34,608 nt of DNA from Chloroflexota bacterium (lineage in GTDB: Bacteria; Chloroflexota; Anaerolineae; Aggregatilineales; UBA2796). Position 1 is the stretch's first letter. Every line of letters begins with the position of its first letter. Shown here piece after piece: positions 24,672 to 32,796 of this stretch. The DNA is taken from NCBI GenBank assembly GCA_003695215.1, contig RFIM01000097.1, forward strand, positions 1 through 34,608, written 5' to 3'. The notes beneath the pieces are model-generated. The model saw nothing but the letters and a program-made list of their open reading frames with translations, was not told the origin of the DNA and made no database searches. The translations under genes were made by a program, and so were the position numbers.

Positions 24672-25315
24672 ATCGCTTGTTTGAGACGCTGCGCGGCTTG
24701 ATCGGCCGTTCGCATAGTGAAGCGCCAAAGCCTGCCACGCCTGAGAGGCCTAGCCTCCTGACAGGTTTTGAGGCGCGCTTGGCGACGCTCTACCATTATG
24801 CGGAGCAAGCCGCTGCTTACGAGCGCGATCTTGAAGCGCGCCTTGCCGAAGCGCAAGGGCACATGGATCAGCTTGAGGCGACTGTTGAAGCCATGATCGC
24901 GGCCGGCCGCGATCGCGAGGCTTTCGAATACTTACGGCTGGCTGCGCGTTTGCGTCCTCAGCGCGACTTGTTGGATCACGAGCTGCGCGCCTTCCAGACT
25001 GTCGCTGCTGAGCTACAACGCCGTGTGGCGCTGCTGATGGACAATCGCGCAGCTGCACAGCGCATCGCACAAGATGTAGCGGCGAATGCACAGGCGGCGC
25101 GCACGCTTGAGCGCGTCCTGAACCAGCTGACGCGCTATTTCGTGATGCTCGACCGTGTGGCGAAGGCGCGCCGCCGCGAACTGCCGAATCGCCTTGCGCT
25201 CGCCATGACTCGCGTCATCGACGATCGGCAATTGGACTTGGAATTGGCGAATTACGTCTTGCAGCGCCGCCGCACTCTGAACGCTGGTCGTCCTGCTCAG
25301 CCTGTTGAGGAGTGA
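24668..25315 (+). CDS. Coiled-coil protein, PspA-like in outline
   Basis: This 215-residue protein is almost wholly helical, with long Ala/Glu/Arg-rich heptad-like stretches from about residue 35 to 165 (YERDLEARLAEAQGHMDQLE, LDHELRAFQTVAAELQRRVA). It has no signal peptide or membrane helix. An N-terminal amphipathic-looking start (MNRLFETLRGLIGR) followed by a coiled coil recalls PspA/Vipp1 membrane-stress proteins, but I see no diagnostic signature. It is cytosolic and perhaps membrane-peripheral. It starts in a 4-bp ATGA overlap with aroA and ends 7 bp before the lipoprotein gene, so it is coupled to both. Confidence 0.75.
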   Translation: MNRLFETLRGLIGRSHSEAPKPATPERPSLLTGFEARLATLYHYAEQAAAYERDLEARLAEAQGHMDQLEATVEAMIAAGRDREAFEYLRLAARLRPQRDLLDHELRAFQTVAAELQRRVALLMDNRAAAQRIAQDVAANAQAARTLERVLNQLTRYFVMLDRVAKARRRELPNRLALAMTRVIDDRQLDLELANYVLQRRRTLNAGRPAQPVEE

Positions 25316-25322
25316 CCTTACG

Positions 25323-26450
25323 ATGTTGCGCCTTTTTGGCCGCTTGTTGGCCTTGAGTTTCTTACTCATAGCGCTCGCCGCCTGCCGCGAACGCCCGCCT
25401 CTGCCGACTCTTGCCGTCTTGCCAAGCCCGACCATCACGCCGACTTTCACGGACACGCCGACGCCGACAAACACGCCGACGCCGACGAATACGCCGACGC
25501 CGACGCCAACATTCACTTTGACGCCCAGCATCACACCGACCCCAACCTTCACGGCGACGCCAACAGCAACCTTCACGGCGACCAACACGCCGACTTTCAC
25601 GCGCACCTTCACGCCGACTGCTACCAGCACTGCCACTTTCACGCCGACACCGACCGACACAGCGACAAACACGCCAACATTCACCTTCACGCCGACCAAC
25701 ACGCGCACGCCGACGCCTGCGCCGCCTGCCATCATCGCCTTTGAGACAAGCGCGCTGAGCGTGGCGCAAGGCAGCAGCATTCAGGTGAGATGGCAAGCCG
25801 ATGCAGAGACGATCTTCCTGGAGAGTCTCGATGGGCGCGGTCAGGTCATCTCACGGCAGCAGGTTTCGCCAAGCGGCGAGCAAACCTTCTCAGCTGAAGA
25901 GCGTTACGGCACATCGGTCATCTTCCGCCTGATCGCCGAGCGGAATGCTCAGCGGGCGCAGCGCGCTATCGCCGTTGAGATCACCTGCCGCATTCCGTGG
26001 TTCTTCCGCCCGCCGCCGCCCAACAACATCTGCCCTAACCAGCCCGCCCAGTTCGCGGCGATGGTCTTCCAGCAATTTGAGCGCGGCGCTGCCTTTTACT
26101 TCTCACCACAAAATCGTGTCTTCATCCTGACAGCAGATTTCCGCGTCGGCGCCTACGTGAACACGTGGGTTGAAGGCGTGCCTATTCCGCCGCCGATTGC
26201 GCCGCCGCCGCCTGGCAGGTTCGTGCCGACTGCGCAGATCGGCTTGGTTTGGGCGACACAAGTCTGGTTTGATGCGCGCCCGCTACAAAACGTGCTCGGC
26301 TACGCCGTAGCGCCTGCCCAAGCCTACGGCGGCACTTACCAAGCAGGCACAGCGCCTGATGAGCTGTTCGTCTCCGCTAGCGATGGCACGGTCTACTACA
26401 TGAAGTTTCAAGGCACAGGGCAATGGCAATTTGTGGGCAGGGTCAACTGA
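25323..26450 (+). CDS. Lipoprotein with long Thr/Pro repeat linker
   Basis: This protein of 375 residues has a lipoprotein signal ending in LIALAAC (lipidated Cys21), followed by about 100 residues of TPT-type repeats (about 35-135), then a globular part (about 140-375). The first folded part (IIAFETSALSVAQGSSIQVR) looks like a small beta domain; further on come CRIPWFF and ICPNQP with cysteines that could pair. The C-terminal segment is beta-rich and ends in VYYMKFQGTGQWQFVG. It should be tethered to the outer face of the membrane with the repeats as a flexible spacer. ATG 25323 is preferred over the TTG at 25305 because of GAGGAG at 25307-25312. The function is unknown. Confidence 0.8.
   Translation: MLRLFGRLLALSFLLIALAACRERPPLPTLAVLPSPTITPTFTDTPTPTNTPTPTNTPTPTPTFTLTPSITPTPTFTATPTATFTATNTPTFTRTFTPTATSTATFTPTPTDTATNTPTFTFTPTNTRTPTPAPPAIIAFETSALSVAQGSSIQVRWQADAETIFLESLDGRGQVISRQQVSPSGEQTFSAEERYGTSVIFRLIAERNAQRAQRAIAVEITCRIPWFFRPPPPNNICPNQPAQFAAMVFQQFERGAAFYFSPQNRVFILTADFRVGAYVNTWVEGVPIPPPIAPPPPGRFVPTAQIGLVWATQVWFDARPLQNVLGYAVAPAQAYGGTYQAGTAPDELFVSASDGTVYYMKFQGTGQWQFVGRVN
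25421..25720 (+). repeat. Low-complexity Thr/Pro codon repeat tract
   Basis: Imperfect short-period repeats of ACG/CCG and ACN codons (TPT, NTPTFT units) encode the lipoprotein spacer. The tract is likely to vary in length between relatives by slippage or unequal crossover. Confidence 0.8.
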
Positions 26451-26462
26451 GGTGCCTCTGAG

Positions 26463-27797
26463 ATGCGGCAACTGCGCAGCCTGCTGCGCCTGATCCTGCG
26501 CAGTTGCCTGCTCCTGGTCGCCTTTCTGGGCGCGTGGTGGCTGCGTCCGAGCTACCCTGCAGGGCTGCGCCCGCCCTCTGAGCCATACTTTCTCGGCTTC
26601 CTGATCACAGTGCCGATTGGCGTAGCGTTGCTCTGCTGGCTGCTGCTCGGCCTGGAAGGCTTGGGCAGCGCACTGCGCGATGCGCGCCGCTATTGGCTGC
26701 TGTTCGGGCTGCTGCTGGCAGCCTGGGCGGCGCTCTCGCCAACTTGGGCGCGCTATGCGAGCGTGGCGGGCAGCAGCGCAGGGCAATTTCTGGCGGTCAT
26801 GGCGGTTGGGTTGATGGCATTTTGCACGCCGATGACATGGCAAGCGCTTATCGGCGCTTTGGCAGCAGGCGCGCTAGTGCAGAGCGTCGTGGTGATCGGG
26901 CAAATGAGCTTGCAGGACGATCTCGGCTTGCGCGCGCTCGGCGAGCTGAGCTTGTATGCTGGTCGGCAGGGTTTGAGCGTGTTGCAAGCCGAAGGCGCAC
27001 ACTTGTTGCGTCCATACGGCTTGAGCGTGCATCCGAACGTTGTTGGCGGCTATTTGGCAGTGAGTTTGTTGGCGATGAGCGCATGGCTGTTCAAGGCGAC
27101 GTCGGCTTGGCGCGCTGTAGTGCGTGCTATCGCCTTCGTGCTGAGCTTGATCGGACTGTGCCTGACTTTCAGCCGTGCCGCGTGGCTAGCATGTCTAGGC
27201 GCGGCGCTAGGCTTGAGCATCTGGTTAGCGTGGCACAAGCTGTGGAATCGCACGGCGCTGCACCGTGCGCTGAAGATCGGCGCTCTGAGCGCGCTAATTC
27301 TCGGCATTTTCAGCGTAGCCTATCTGCCCTTTCTCAGAGCGCGCACAGGCGTCGGCAGCGAATCAGTCGAGCAGATCAGCCTGGCACAGCGCGGCATTTT
27401 CATCGCCTTCGCAAGGCAAATCATAGCGCGCTATCCAATTGCAGGCACAGGCATTGGCACCTTTGCGTGGGAAGCGCGCGATTTGCTGGTGAATAGCCCG
27501 TATCGCGGCTTGCTGCGCGCCGAGAACGTCCACAGCGTGCCGCTGCTGATCCTCAGCGAGCTAGGCGCGGTCGGTTTTGCCTTGTGGAGCGCTGCGCTGC
27601 TCGCCTGGGCGCGAGCAGCATGGCGCTTCAGGCGCGACGTCGGTCGGCTGGCGCTCATGGCGGGCGTCGGCGCTTTGGCGCTGATCGGCCTTGTAGATTT
27701 CTACCCGTTCGGTATTTTCTCAATGCACTGTTTGTGGCTCTTGCTGATGGGCGCGAGCGCACAAGGCGCCTGCACTAGTAGCCTGCCTCGAGGTTGA
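26463..27797 (+). CDS. O-antigen ligase / polymerase-like polytopic membrane protein (WaaL/Wzy family)
   Basis: This 444-residue protein has about ten to twelve hydrophobic helices. Its signature lies in the C-terminal half: LTFSRAAWLACLGAALGL, the following RTGVGSESVEQISLAQRG, and an external loop with GTGIGTFAWEARD and ENVHSVPLLILSELGAVGF. This matches the Wzy_C/O-antigen ligase pattern, whose members transfer or polymerise surface glycans from undecaprenyl carriers outside the membrane. No glycosyltransferase genes lie beside it, so the glycan (or a protein acceptor such as the Thr/Pro tract of the lipoprotein upstream) is only guessed. It is the last gene of the operon, 12 bp behind the lipoprotein. 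Its end overlaps the next convergent gene by 23 bp. Confidence 0.82.
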   Translation: MRQLRSLLRLILRSCLLLVAFLGAWWLRPSYPAGLRPPSEPYFLGFLITVPIGVALLCWLLLGLEGLGSALRDARRYWLLFGLLLAAWAALSPTWARYASVAGSSAGQFLAVMAVGLMAFCTPMTWQALIGALAAGALVQSVVVIGQMSLQDDLGLRALGELSLYAGRQGLSVLQAEGAHLLRPYGLSVHPNVVGGYLAVSLLAMSAWLFKATSAWRAVVRAIAFVLSLIGLCLTFSRAAWLACLGAALGLSIWLAWHKLWNRTALHRALKIGALSALILGIFSVAYLPFLRARTGVGSESVEQISLAQRGIFIAFARQIIARYPIAGTGIGTFAWEARDLLVNSPYRGLLRAENVHSVPLLILSELGAVGFALWSAALLAWARAAWRFRRDVGRLALMAGVGALALIGLVDFYPFGIFSMHCLWLLLMGASAQGACTSSLPRG

Positions 27798-28797
27798 CGC
27801 GATTGAGCAGCTCTTTTTTCTCCAGGTAGCGTATCAAGTTTTCGGCGAAGAGATCGACAGCGCGTTCATTGTAGCGCGCTGTATTGCCGGCGATGTGCGG
27901 GCTGATGATGACGTTCTCCATGCTCCACAGCGGGCTAGATTGCGGCAAAGGCTCGCGCGCGAAGACGTCCAGGGCAGCGCCGCCGATTTTGCCCGTCTTC
28001 AGCGCCTGGATGAGCGCTTCCTCATCCACCACGCCGCCGCGCCCAACGTTGATGAAAACGGCATGCGGCTGCATCGCCTCGAAGACGCTGGCGTTGATGT
28101 AGCCGCGCGTCTGCGGCGTCAGCGGCAAGGTGACCAGGACGAAATCGCATTGGCTGACCATCGAGCGAATTGCCTCGGGCGGATAGAGCCGATCGACGCA
28201 CTCGCCCTGCGGATCGCCCACGCCTTCTTCCTCATACGCGTTACGGCTGACGGGCTGCATGACGTTGCGCTTGGTGGCTAGAACCGTCATGCCGAAAGCT
28301 TTGGCAAGGCGCGCCGTCGCCCGACCGATGCTGCCATAGCCGACGATGCCCAGAGTGGCGCCGCGCAGCTCCCGCGGCAAGAACAGCTCAAAGCGCTTCT
28401 CTGACCACTCGGCGCGCGCTTGATGGCGTAGCATCAGCGGAATCTTGCGCGCATGCGCCAAGATCATGGCGAAGGTGTACTCAGCAATCGTCGAGGCGTG
28501 AATGCCACTGGCTGTGGTCAAGATGACATTCTGGTTTTGGATGACGGGCGAGTCGATCACGCCATCTATGCCTGCGAAGTGCAGCTGAATCCAGCGCAAG
28601 CGCAGCGCCTGATCGGGCTCAGGCAACAGGCGCGCGGTGTACAAGATATCGGTGCTCGCCCAGACTTCACGCGGAATTTCGTTGGCGTTGCGCGCCAGGC
28701 TGCGCGTGAATTTCAAGCGCGGCGAAAGGCTCTTCAGGCGATTCATCAGCGCGTCGTTGAAATCCACTAGCACCAGCACGTTCAGCGTCTCATCCAT
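27775..28797 (-). CDS. D-isomer-specific 2-hydroxyacid dehydrogenase family protein
   Basis: This 340-residue NAD(P)-dependent oxidoreductase has a Rossmann motif LGIVGYGSIGRATARLAKAF and the family pattern INVGRGGVVDEEALIQAL (Arg site), with the later DVFAREPLP (Glu) and SPHIAGNTARYNE (catalytic His). It should interconvert a 2-keto acid and a D-2-hydroxyacid; the substrate cannot be told from the sequence. After the Rossmann motif there is an extended acidic loop (NAYEEEGVGDPQGECV), as in several related dehydrogenases. ATG 28797 is preferred over an upstream GTG at 28860 because GGGAGAG lies 9 bp before it and the protein then starts at the first beta strand. It overlaps the O-antigen-ligase gene tail to tail. 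Confidence 0.9.
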   Translation of the reverse strand: MDETLNVLVLVDFNDALMNRLKSLSPRLKFTRSLARNANEIPREVWASTDILYTARLLPEPDQALRLRWIQLHFAGIDGVIDSPVIQNQNVILTTASGIHASTIAEYTFAMILAHARKIPLMLRHQARAEWSEKRFELFLPRELRGATLGIVGYGSIGRATARLAKAFGMTVLATKRNVMQPVSRNAYEEEGVGDPQGECVDRLYPPEAIRSMVSQCDFVLVTLPLTPQTRGYINASVFEAMQPHAVFINVGRGGVVDEEALIQALKTGKIGGAALDVFAREPLPQSSPLWSMENVIISPHIAGNTARYNERAVDLFAENLIRYLEKKELLNRVNLEAGY

Positions 28798-28885
28798 CTT
28801 GAATTCTCTCCCTTGAGGCAGTTGCTGTGCCGATTTTAGCGCATTCTCAGCTCTAGACACGCTCTTAGAGATTGATGAGCCTGCC

Positions 28886-28914
28886 TTGCTGTCTTGAGAG
28901 AATGCCGCTAGACT
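28886..28914 (+). promoter_or_regulatory. Weak candidate promoter of the transglutaminase-like gene
   Basis: TTGCTG (28886-28891) and TAGACT (28909-28914) are 17 bp apart; each matches the consensus only in part. RNA would begin about 13 bp before the ATG at 28934. Confidence 0.3.
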
Positions 28915-28933
28915 GTTGCTGTCACAGAGCCAT

Positions 28934-31402
28934 ATGAGAAAGCAGACTTTGCGCTATCCTGCGCGTGCTCCGCGCCGTTTCGACTGGGCGATTTTTCGGC
29001 GTCGCTTGCGCAACAGCCTTCGAAGGATTTTCGCGCGCGGCGATTTTTCCACGCTCATCATCGCCTGCGCACTGATAGTGCTGCCTGCCCTAGCCATGAA
29101 CCAAACTCTGCGCTTCGCGGTTGAGTTTGCTGTACAAAGTGGCAGCTGGGCAGTCAGTTTGGATCAGATCGTGCCAGTGGTGATCCTCTCAGTCATCTTT
29201 GGCTTTTTGCTGGCACGCAGCCGCTATGGCGAATTACTGGCGATGCTCTTGAGCAGCATTTACGGCTTGGGCACGGTCTTAACAGTGCAATTCTTCGCAG
29301 CAGATGGCGGGATCGTTGAGCGCCTTTACGCCGTGATGGCCCGATTCATCGGCGCGCTGCAAAACGCCTTCACTGAAGGCGTCGGTCTCGATCCCTTCCT
29401 GCTGCTGCTCGTGCTCTCAGTGCTGTTCTGGTTTTTAGGGCACAACACGGCGTGGCATCTTTTCCGCCTAGAGCGCGTTTGGCGCGCCATCCTGCCGCCA
29501 GGCATCGTGCTGATCATGAACAGCGTTTACAACACTGATCCCAGCAGCAGCTATGATGGCTACATCATCCTTTATCTCTTCCTCTCGTTGCTGCTGCTAA
29601 TTCGCTCCCACATTGATGCGCGCGAATACGATTGGTACGTCGCGCGGCTGGCATTTCGCAGCTCTGTGCGCCGCTGGGTCTTCCGCTTAGGCGGCTTAGT
29701 GACGGCTGCAGCGCTGCTCTTGGCTTGGGCGTTGCCGACGGGCAACGCGCAGGAGAATGCGCGGCGCTTCCAGAACTTTTTGAACCAGGAGACGCTCTCG
29801 CGGCTGATGGAAATCGCCAATCGCCTGTTCGGCTCGCTGGAAGGGCAAGGCCCAGTGACCGCCAACTATTTCGGCGGCGATCAGCTGCAGCTAGGCGGCC
29901 CGATCAACTTGGGCAACCAGATCGTCATGGCAGTGGACGCGCCGATCGGTCTGCGCTACTACTGGAAGTCTAGCACTTTCGACACCTACCAGAATGGTCG
30001 ATGGACGACCACTGCTAACGCCGAGCAACAGATCGGCAGTGGCGGCATTACCTTGAGCCATATGCCTGTGCAGGCAGGCGCCCGCCGCGAGATCACGCAG
30101 CGTTTCGTGATCACCATGGGCGCCTCGCGCCTGGTGTACGCTGCGCCACAGCTGAAGACGATCCGCCTGCCTGTGCGCATTCAGCTGGACTTCGTCGAGC
30201 GCGGCAGCGGCATTTCCGATCCGCTGACTCTCTGGGCAGGCGAGCCGCTCTTGCGCGGCACGCAGTATTCAGCTATCTCTTCGGTCAGCGTCGCCGACGC
30301 TGAGACGTTACGGCGCGCGGGCACGCAATACCCAAGCTGGGTCGTCAACAAGTACTTGCAAGTGCCGCCTGAGATCACGCAGCGCACCCGCGACCTGGCA
30401 CAACAGATCGTGCGCGCTGCTAACGCACAAACGCCCTATGACAAAGCTAAGGCCATTGAGACGTGGCTGCGCCAGAACATCGCCTATCAAGAAGCGCTCG
30501 GCGATCCGCCGATCGGGCGCGACCCTGTGGATTGGATGCTTTTTGAGCGCCGCGAGGCCTATTGCACCTATTATGCTTCTGCCATGATCATGATGCTGCG
30601 CTCGCAAGGCGTGCCTGCGCGCATGGCTGCAGGCTTTTCACAAGGCATCTACGATCCTGTCAACCAGTATTTCGTGGTGCGCGAGCGCGATGCCCACACC
30701 TGGGTGGAAGTTTACTTCCCCAACATAGGCTGGGTTGAATTTGAGCCGACGGCCGCCCAAAGCGTGATCAATCGCGCTGAGATCGAGATCATCCCGCCCA
30801 CGCAGACGCCTTCGCCAACAGCCACCTCGACGCCGACCTTCACGCCGACTCCGACGCCGACTGAGCCGAGTGGGAATATCGCCGAGCCGCTGCCATTGCC
30901 GCCGCCGCTGGTCAGCGCAACGCCTTCGCCCACACCAAGCCCGACACCCACGCCAACCGCTGAGCCGCCGCCGCTCACGCCACTCGAATTACCGCCGCTT
31001 GTGACCGACTTCCTGAGCAATTTGCTCATCATCGCAGCGGCCATTGCGCTGCTCTCATTCGGCGGCGTCACCTGGATCTGGTGGCTTGAGTATCGCGGCT
31101 TGGATCGGCTCAGCCCGATTGGACGCGCCTACGCGCGCCTAGAGCGCGCTGCACGACAGCTCGGCGTGCCGCTTGGAGTAGGCGATACAGCCCTGGAGCG
31201 CGGCAAGCGCACCGCGCGCGCGCTGCAGGCAGAAGGTCAGCCGATCATGACCATCACAGACGCTTACATCACCGAGCGCTATGCGCCGAGGCCGCCTGAT
31301 ATCGCTGAAGAGAAACAAGTCGAATCGGCGTGGCGGCGCGTACGCCGAGCCCTGCTCAAGTACTGGCTGCGCCGTAAGCCGACGCCACCTGCTGCTGAGT
31401 GA
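28934..31402 (+). CDS. TgpA-type membrane protein with transglutaminase-like domain
   Basis: This protein of 822 residues has six or so N-terminal membrane helices (to about residue 265, DUF3488-like) and an external beta region (YYWKSSTFDTYQNGRW). A transglutaminase-like cysteine-protease domain follows, with Cys544 in REAYCTYYASAMIMMLRSQG, His588 in ERDAHTWVEVYF and Glu604 in GWVEFEPT where a catalytic Asp is more usual. Next come a Thr/Pro linker, a last membrane helix (about 695-718) and a cytosolic tail (DUF4129-like). TgpA proteins act at the envelope; the substrate is unknown. The usual neighbours, a MoxR ATPase and a DUF58 gene, are absent here. ATG 28934 is preferred over TTG 28916, but neither has a clear ribosome site. 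It ends 6 bp from nanE. Confidence 0.9.
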   Translation: MRKQTLRYPARAPRRFDWAIFRRRLRNSLRRIFARGDFSTLIIACALIVLPALAMNQTLRFAVEFAVQSGSWAVSLDQIVPVVILSVIFGFLLARSRYGELLAMLLSSIYGLGTVLTVQFFAADGGIVERLYAVMARFIGALQNAFTEGVGLDPFLLLLVLSVLFWFLGHNTAWHLFRLERVWRAILPPGIVLIMNSVYNTDPSSSYDGYIILYLFLSLLLLIRSHIDAREYDWYVARLAFRSSVRRWVFRLGGLVTAAALLLAWALPTGNAQENARRFQNFLNQETLSRLMEIANRLFGSLEGQGPVTANYFGGDQLQLGGPINLGNQIVMAVDAPIGLRYYWKSSTFDTYQNGRWTTTANAEQQIGSGGITLSHMPVQAGARREITQRFVITMGASRLVYAAPQLKTIRLPVRIQLDFVERGSGISDPLTLWAGEPLLRGTQYSAISSVSVADAETLRRAGTQYPSWVVNKYLQVPPEITQRTRDLAQQIVRAANAQTPYDKAKAIETWLRQNIAYQEALGDPPIGRDPVDWMLFERREAYCTYYASAMIMMLRSQGVPARMAAGFSQGIYDPVNQYFVVRERDAHTWVEVYFPNIGWVEFEPTAAQSVINRAEIEIIPPTQTPSPTATSTPTFTPTPTPTEPSGNIAEPLPLPPPLVSATPSPTPSPTPTPTAEPPPLTPLELPPLVTDFLSNLLIIAAAIALLSFGGVTWIWWLEYRGLDRLSPIGRAYARLERAARQLGVPLGVGDTALERGKRTARALQAEGQPIMTITDAYITERYAPRPPDIAEEKQVESAWRRVRRALLKYWLRRKPTPPAAE
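30796..30975 (+). repeat. Thr/Pro/Ser codon-repeat linker within the transglutaminase-like gene
   Basis: Two blocks of ACN/CCN codons (TPTFTPTPTPT and SPTPSPTPTPT) separate the enzymatic domain from the last membrane helix. They resemble the linkers of the lipoprotein, the CHAT protein and the TPR proteins. Confidence 0.65.
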
Positions 31403-31408
31403 GCCGCC

Positions 31409-32095
31409 TCAAGGACGTTTAGGCAATGCTGCCACAAAGGCTTGCGTGATCGCAATCGGGTTTGTGATAGCAGTGCCGACTACAACGGCATAGGCGCCTG
31501 CCTCAAAGGCGGCGCGCACAGCGCTTGGCGTAGCCAGACGCCCTTCGCAGATCACGGGCACGTGCAAGCGCGCCGCTAAAGCGCTCACCAGCTCCAGATC
31601 GGCGCCTGCTGTTCGCGCGCGCTGCGCTGTGTAGCCGGCTAGCGTCGTGGCGATCATATCGGCGCCGCTCGCCTCGGCCATTTGCGCTTCTTCGAGCGTA
31701 TCAATATCCGCCATCACCAGGACGCCAAGCTCCTCACGAATGCGCTTGATCAAGCTCTCTGGGGAAGCGCCGCCTTGGCGTGGGCGATGCGTTGCATCCA
31801 GGGCTACAATGTGCGCACCTGCGCGTACTACTTGCCGCGCTGAGGCGAAAGTCGGCGTGATGTAGACAGGGTAACGCGGATCGCGTCGCTTGTTGATGCC
31901 GATGATCGGCAAGCTGACGGCCTGCCGCACAGCGCGCACATCGCGCACGCCATTGGCGCGAATGGCGCACGCACCGCCGATCTCAGCGCAGCGCGCAAAA
32001 GCCGCCATGAAGCGCGCGCCGTACACAGGGCTATGCGGCTGCGCTTGGCAGGAGACGATCAAGCCGCCTTGGAGCGACTTCAAGATAGGATGCAT
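31409..32095 (-). CDS. nanE: N-acylglucosamine/ManNAc-6-phosphate 2-epimerase
   Basis: This protein of 228 residues has a TIM barrel that converts N-acetylmannosamine-6-phosphate to N-acetylglucosamine-6-phosphate in sialic acid or amino-sugar catabolism. Family signatures are QGGLIVSCQAQPHSPV at the N-terminus, LPIIGINKR, VALDATHRPRQG, VLVMADIDTLEEA, DMIATTLAGYT and VICEGRLATPSAVRAAFEAG. Length is normal. ATG 32095 is chosen; TTG 32101 with GAGGA 4 bp before it is an alternative. A possible promoter is TTGACT (32160-32155) with a poor -10. No other nan or nag genes are visible; PIG-L at the window start also acts on GlcNAc-type sugars, but it is far away. Confidence 0.95.
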   Translation of the reverse strand: MHPILKSLQGGLIVSCQAQPHSPVYGARFMAAFARCAEIGGACAIRANGVRDVRAVRQAVSLPIIGINKRRDPRYPVYITPTFASARQVVRAGAHIVALDATHRPRQGGASPESLIKRIREELGVLVMADIDTLEEAQMAEASGADMIATTLAGYTAQRARTAGADLELVSALAARLHVPVICEGRLATPSAVRAAFEAGAYAVVVGTAITNPIAITQAFVAALPKRP

Positions 32096-32166
32096 TGCCA
32101 ACTAGTCCTCGTTGCCTTCCTGACCTGGCTTAAACTTATGGTGAAGCGCTCAAAAGTCAAGCCGCT

Positions 32167-32195
32167 TTGGCGGGCCTTTGCATTTGTGCTATAAT
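32167..32195 (+). promoter_or_regulatory. Promoter of the doxX-like gene, extended -10
   Basis: TTGGCG (32167-32172) and TATAAT (32190-32195) are 17 bp apart, and TGC before TATAAT forms an extended -10. The leader is about 30 bp. Confidence 0.72.
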
Positions 32196-32212
32196 TGTGA
32201 AGTAATGCACAA
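32195..32212. promoter_or_regulatory. Candidate operator TTGTGA-N6-GCACAA at the doxX promoter
   Basis: A near-symmetrical 18-bp site overlaps the end of the -10 box and the start point, a position typical of repression. Its arms recall a CRP/FNR-family site (TGTGA-N6-TCACA) with one change. The same 12 fixed bases with the same 6-bp spacer recur at 33932-33949. Confidence 0.45.
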
Positions 32213-32232
32213 AATGTGAACGGAGGTCTGCG

Positions 32233-32757
32233 ATGAAGCGAGCTGTGCAGCTCTTCAAAGCCATTGACGTGAGAGTGACGCGCTGGATGGCGCGCTACGC
32301 TGTGATGATTCTGCGGGTTGGCCTGGGTGTTGTGTTCCTGTGGTTCGGTGTGCTGAAGTTCTTCCCGAGCCTGAGCCCGGCTGAGGCGCTAGCTACCAAG
32401 ACCATTGAAACGCTGACGTTCGGCATTGTGCAGCCACAACTGGCACTGCCGCTTTTGGCCACGCTCGAGACGCTCATCGGGCTCGGCCTGCTCACGGGCA
32501 AGCTGATGCGCCTCACGCTGCTGTTATTGCTCTTCCAGATGCTCGGCACGGTCACGCCCTTGTTCCTGTTCCCTAGCGAGACCTTCACGCACTTTCCTTA
32601 CGCGCCGACGCTAGAAGGGCAGTACATCATCAAGAACATCGTGCTCGTAGCGGCAGGCTTGGTCATCGGCGCAACCGTGCGCGGTGGCGCCGTGATCGCC
32701 GATCCTGAGGCGGCCAAGTTGGCGCGCATGCGCGAGTCATCCGCTGCTGCTGACTGA
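32233..32757 (+). CDS. DoxX-like small membrane protein
   Basis: This 174-residue protein has about four membrane helices (for example MILRVGLGVVFLWFGVLKFF, LALPLLATLETLIGLGLLTG, LTLLLLLFQMLGTVTPLFLF, IIKNIVLVAAGLVIGATV). The RVGLGVVFLWFGVLKF start fits the DoxX/DUF417 class of small membrane proteins, whose roles are mostly undefined. A strong GGAGGT ribosome site lies 6 bp before the ATG. It has its own promoter with a candidate operator and ends in a hairpin terminator, so it is monocistronic. It faces the exported MBL-fold hydrolase tail to tail. Confidence 0.82.
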   Translation: MKRAVQLFKAIDVRVTRWMARYAVMILRVGLGVVFLWFGVLKFFPSLSPAEALATKTIETLTFGIVQPQLALPLLATLETLIGLGLLTGKLMRLTLLLLLFQMLGTVTPLFLFPSETFTHFPYAPTLEGQYIIKNIVLVAAGLVIGATVRGGAVIADPEAAKLARMRESSAAAD

Positions 32758-32761
32758 GCGA

Positions 32762-32796
32762 AAGGGCGAGCTTGAGAAGCTCGCCCTTGAATTTTC
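32762..32796 (+). terminator. Hairpin terminator between doxX-like and MBL-fold genes
   Basis: A 12-bp perfect stem (32762-32773 with 32777-32788) and a GAG loop are followed by GAATTTTC on the plus strand. On the minus strand the trailing sequence is TTTCGC, so it may act in both directions between the two convergent genes. Confidence 0.75.

Noticed and set aside
25013..25780. Minus-strand frame encoding Val/Gly repeats
   Set aside because: It is only the reverse of the Thr/Pro codon repeat of the lipoprotein.
26693..27496. 267-codon alternative plus-strand frame inside the O-antigen-ligase-like gene
   Set aside because: Arg/Ala-rich and without hydrophobic helices, while the main frame has a clear family signature.
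32138..32191. 17-codon ATG frame upstream of the doxX-like gene
   Set aside because: It runs through the promoter of that gene, has no ribosome site and would not be on the expected transcript.
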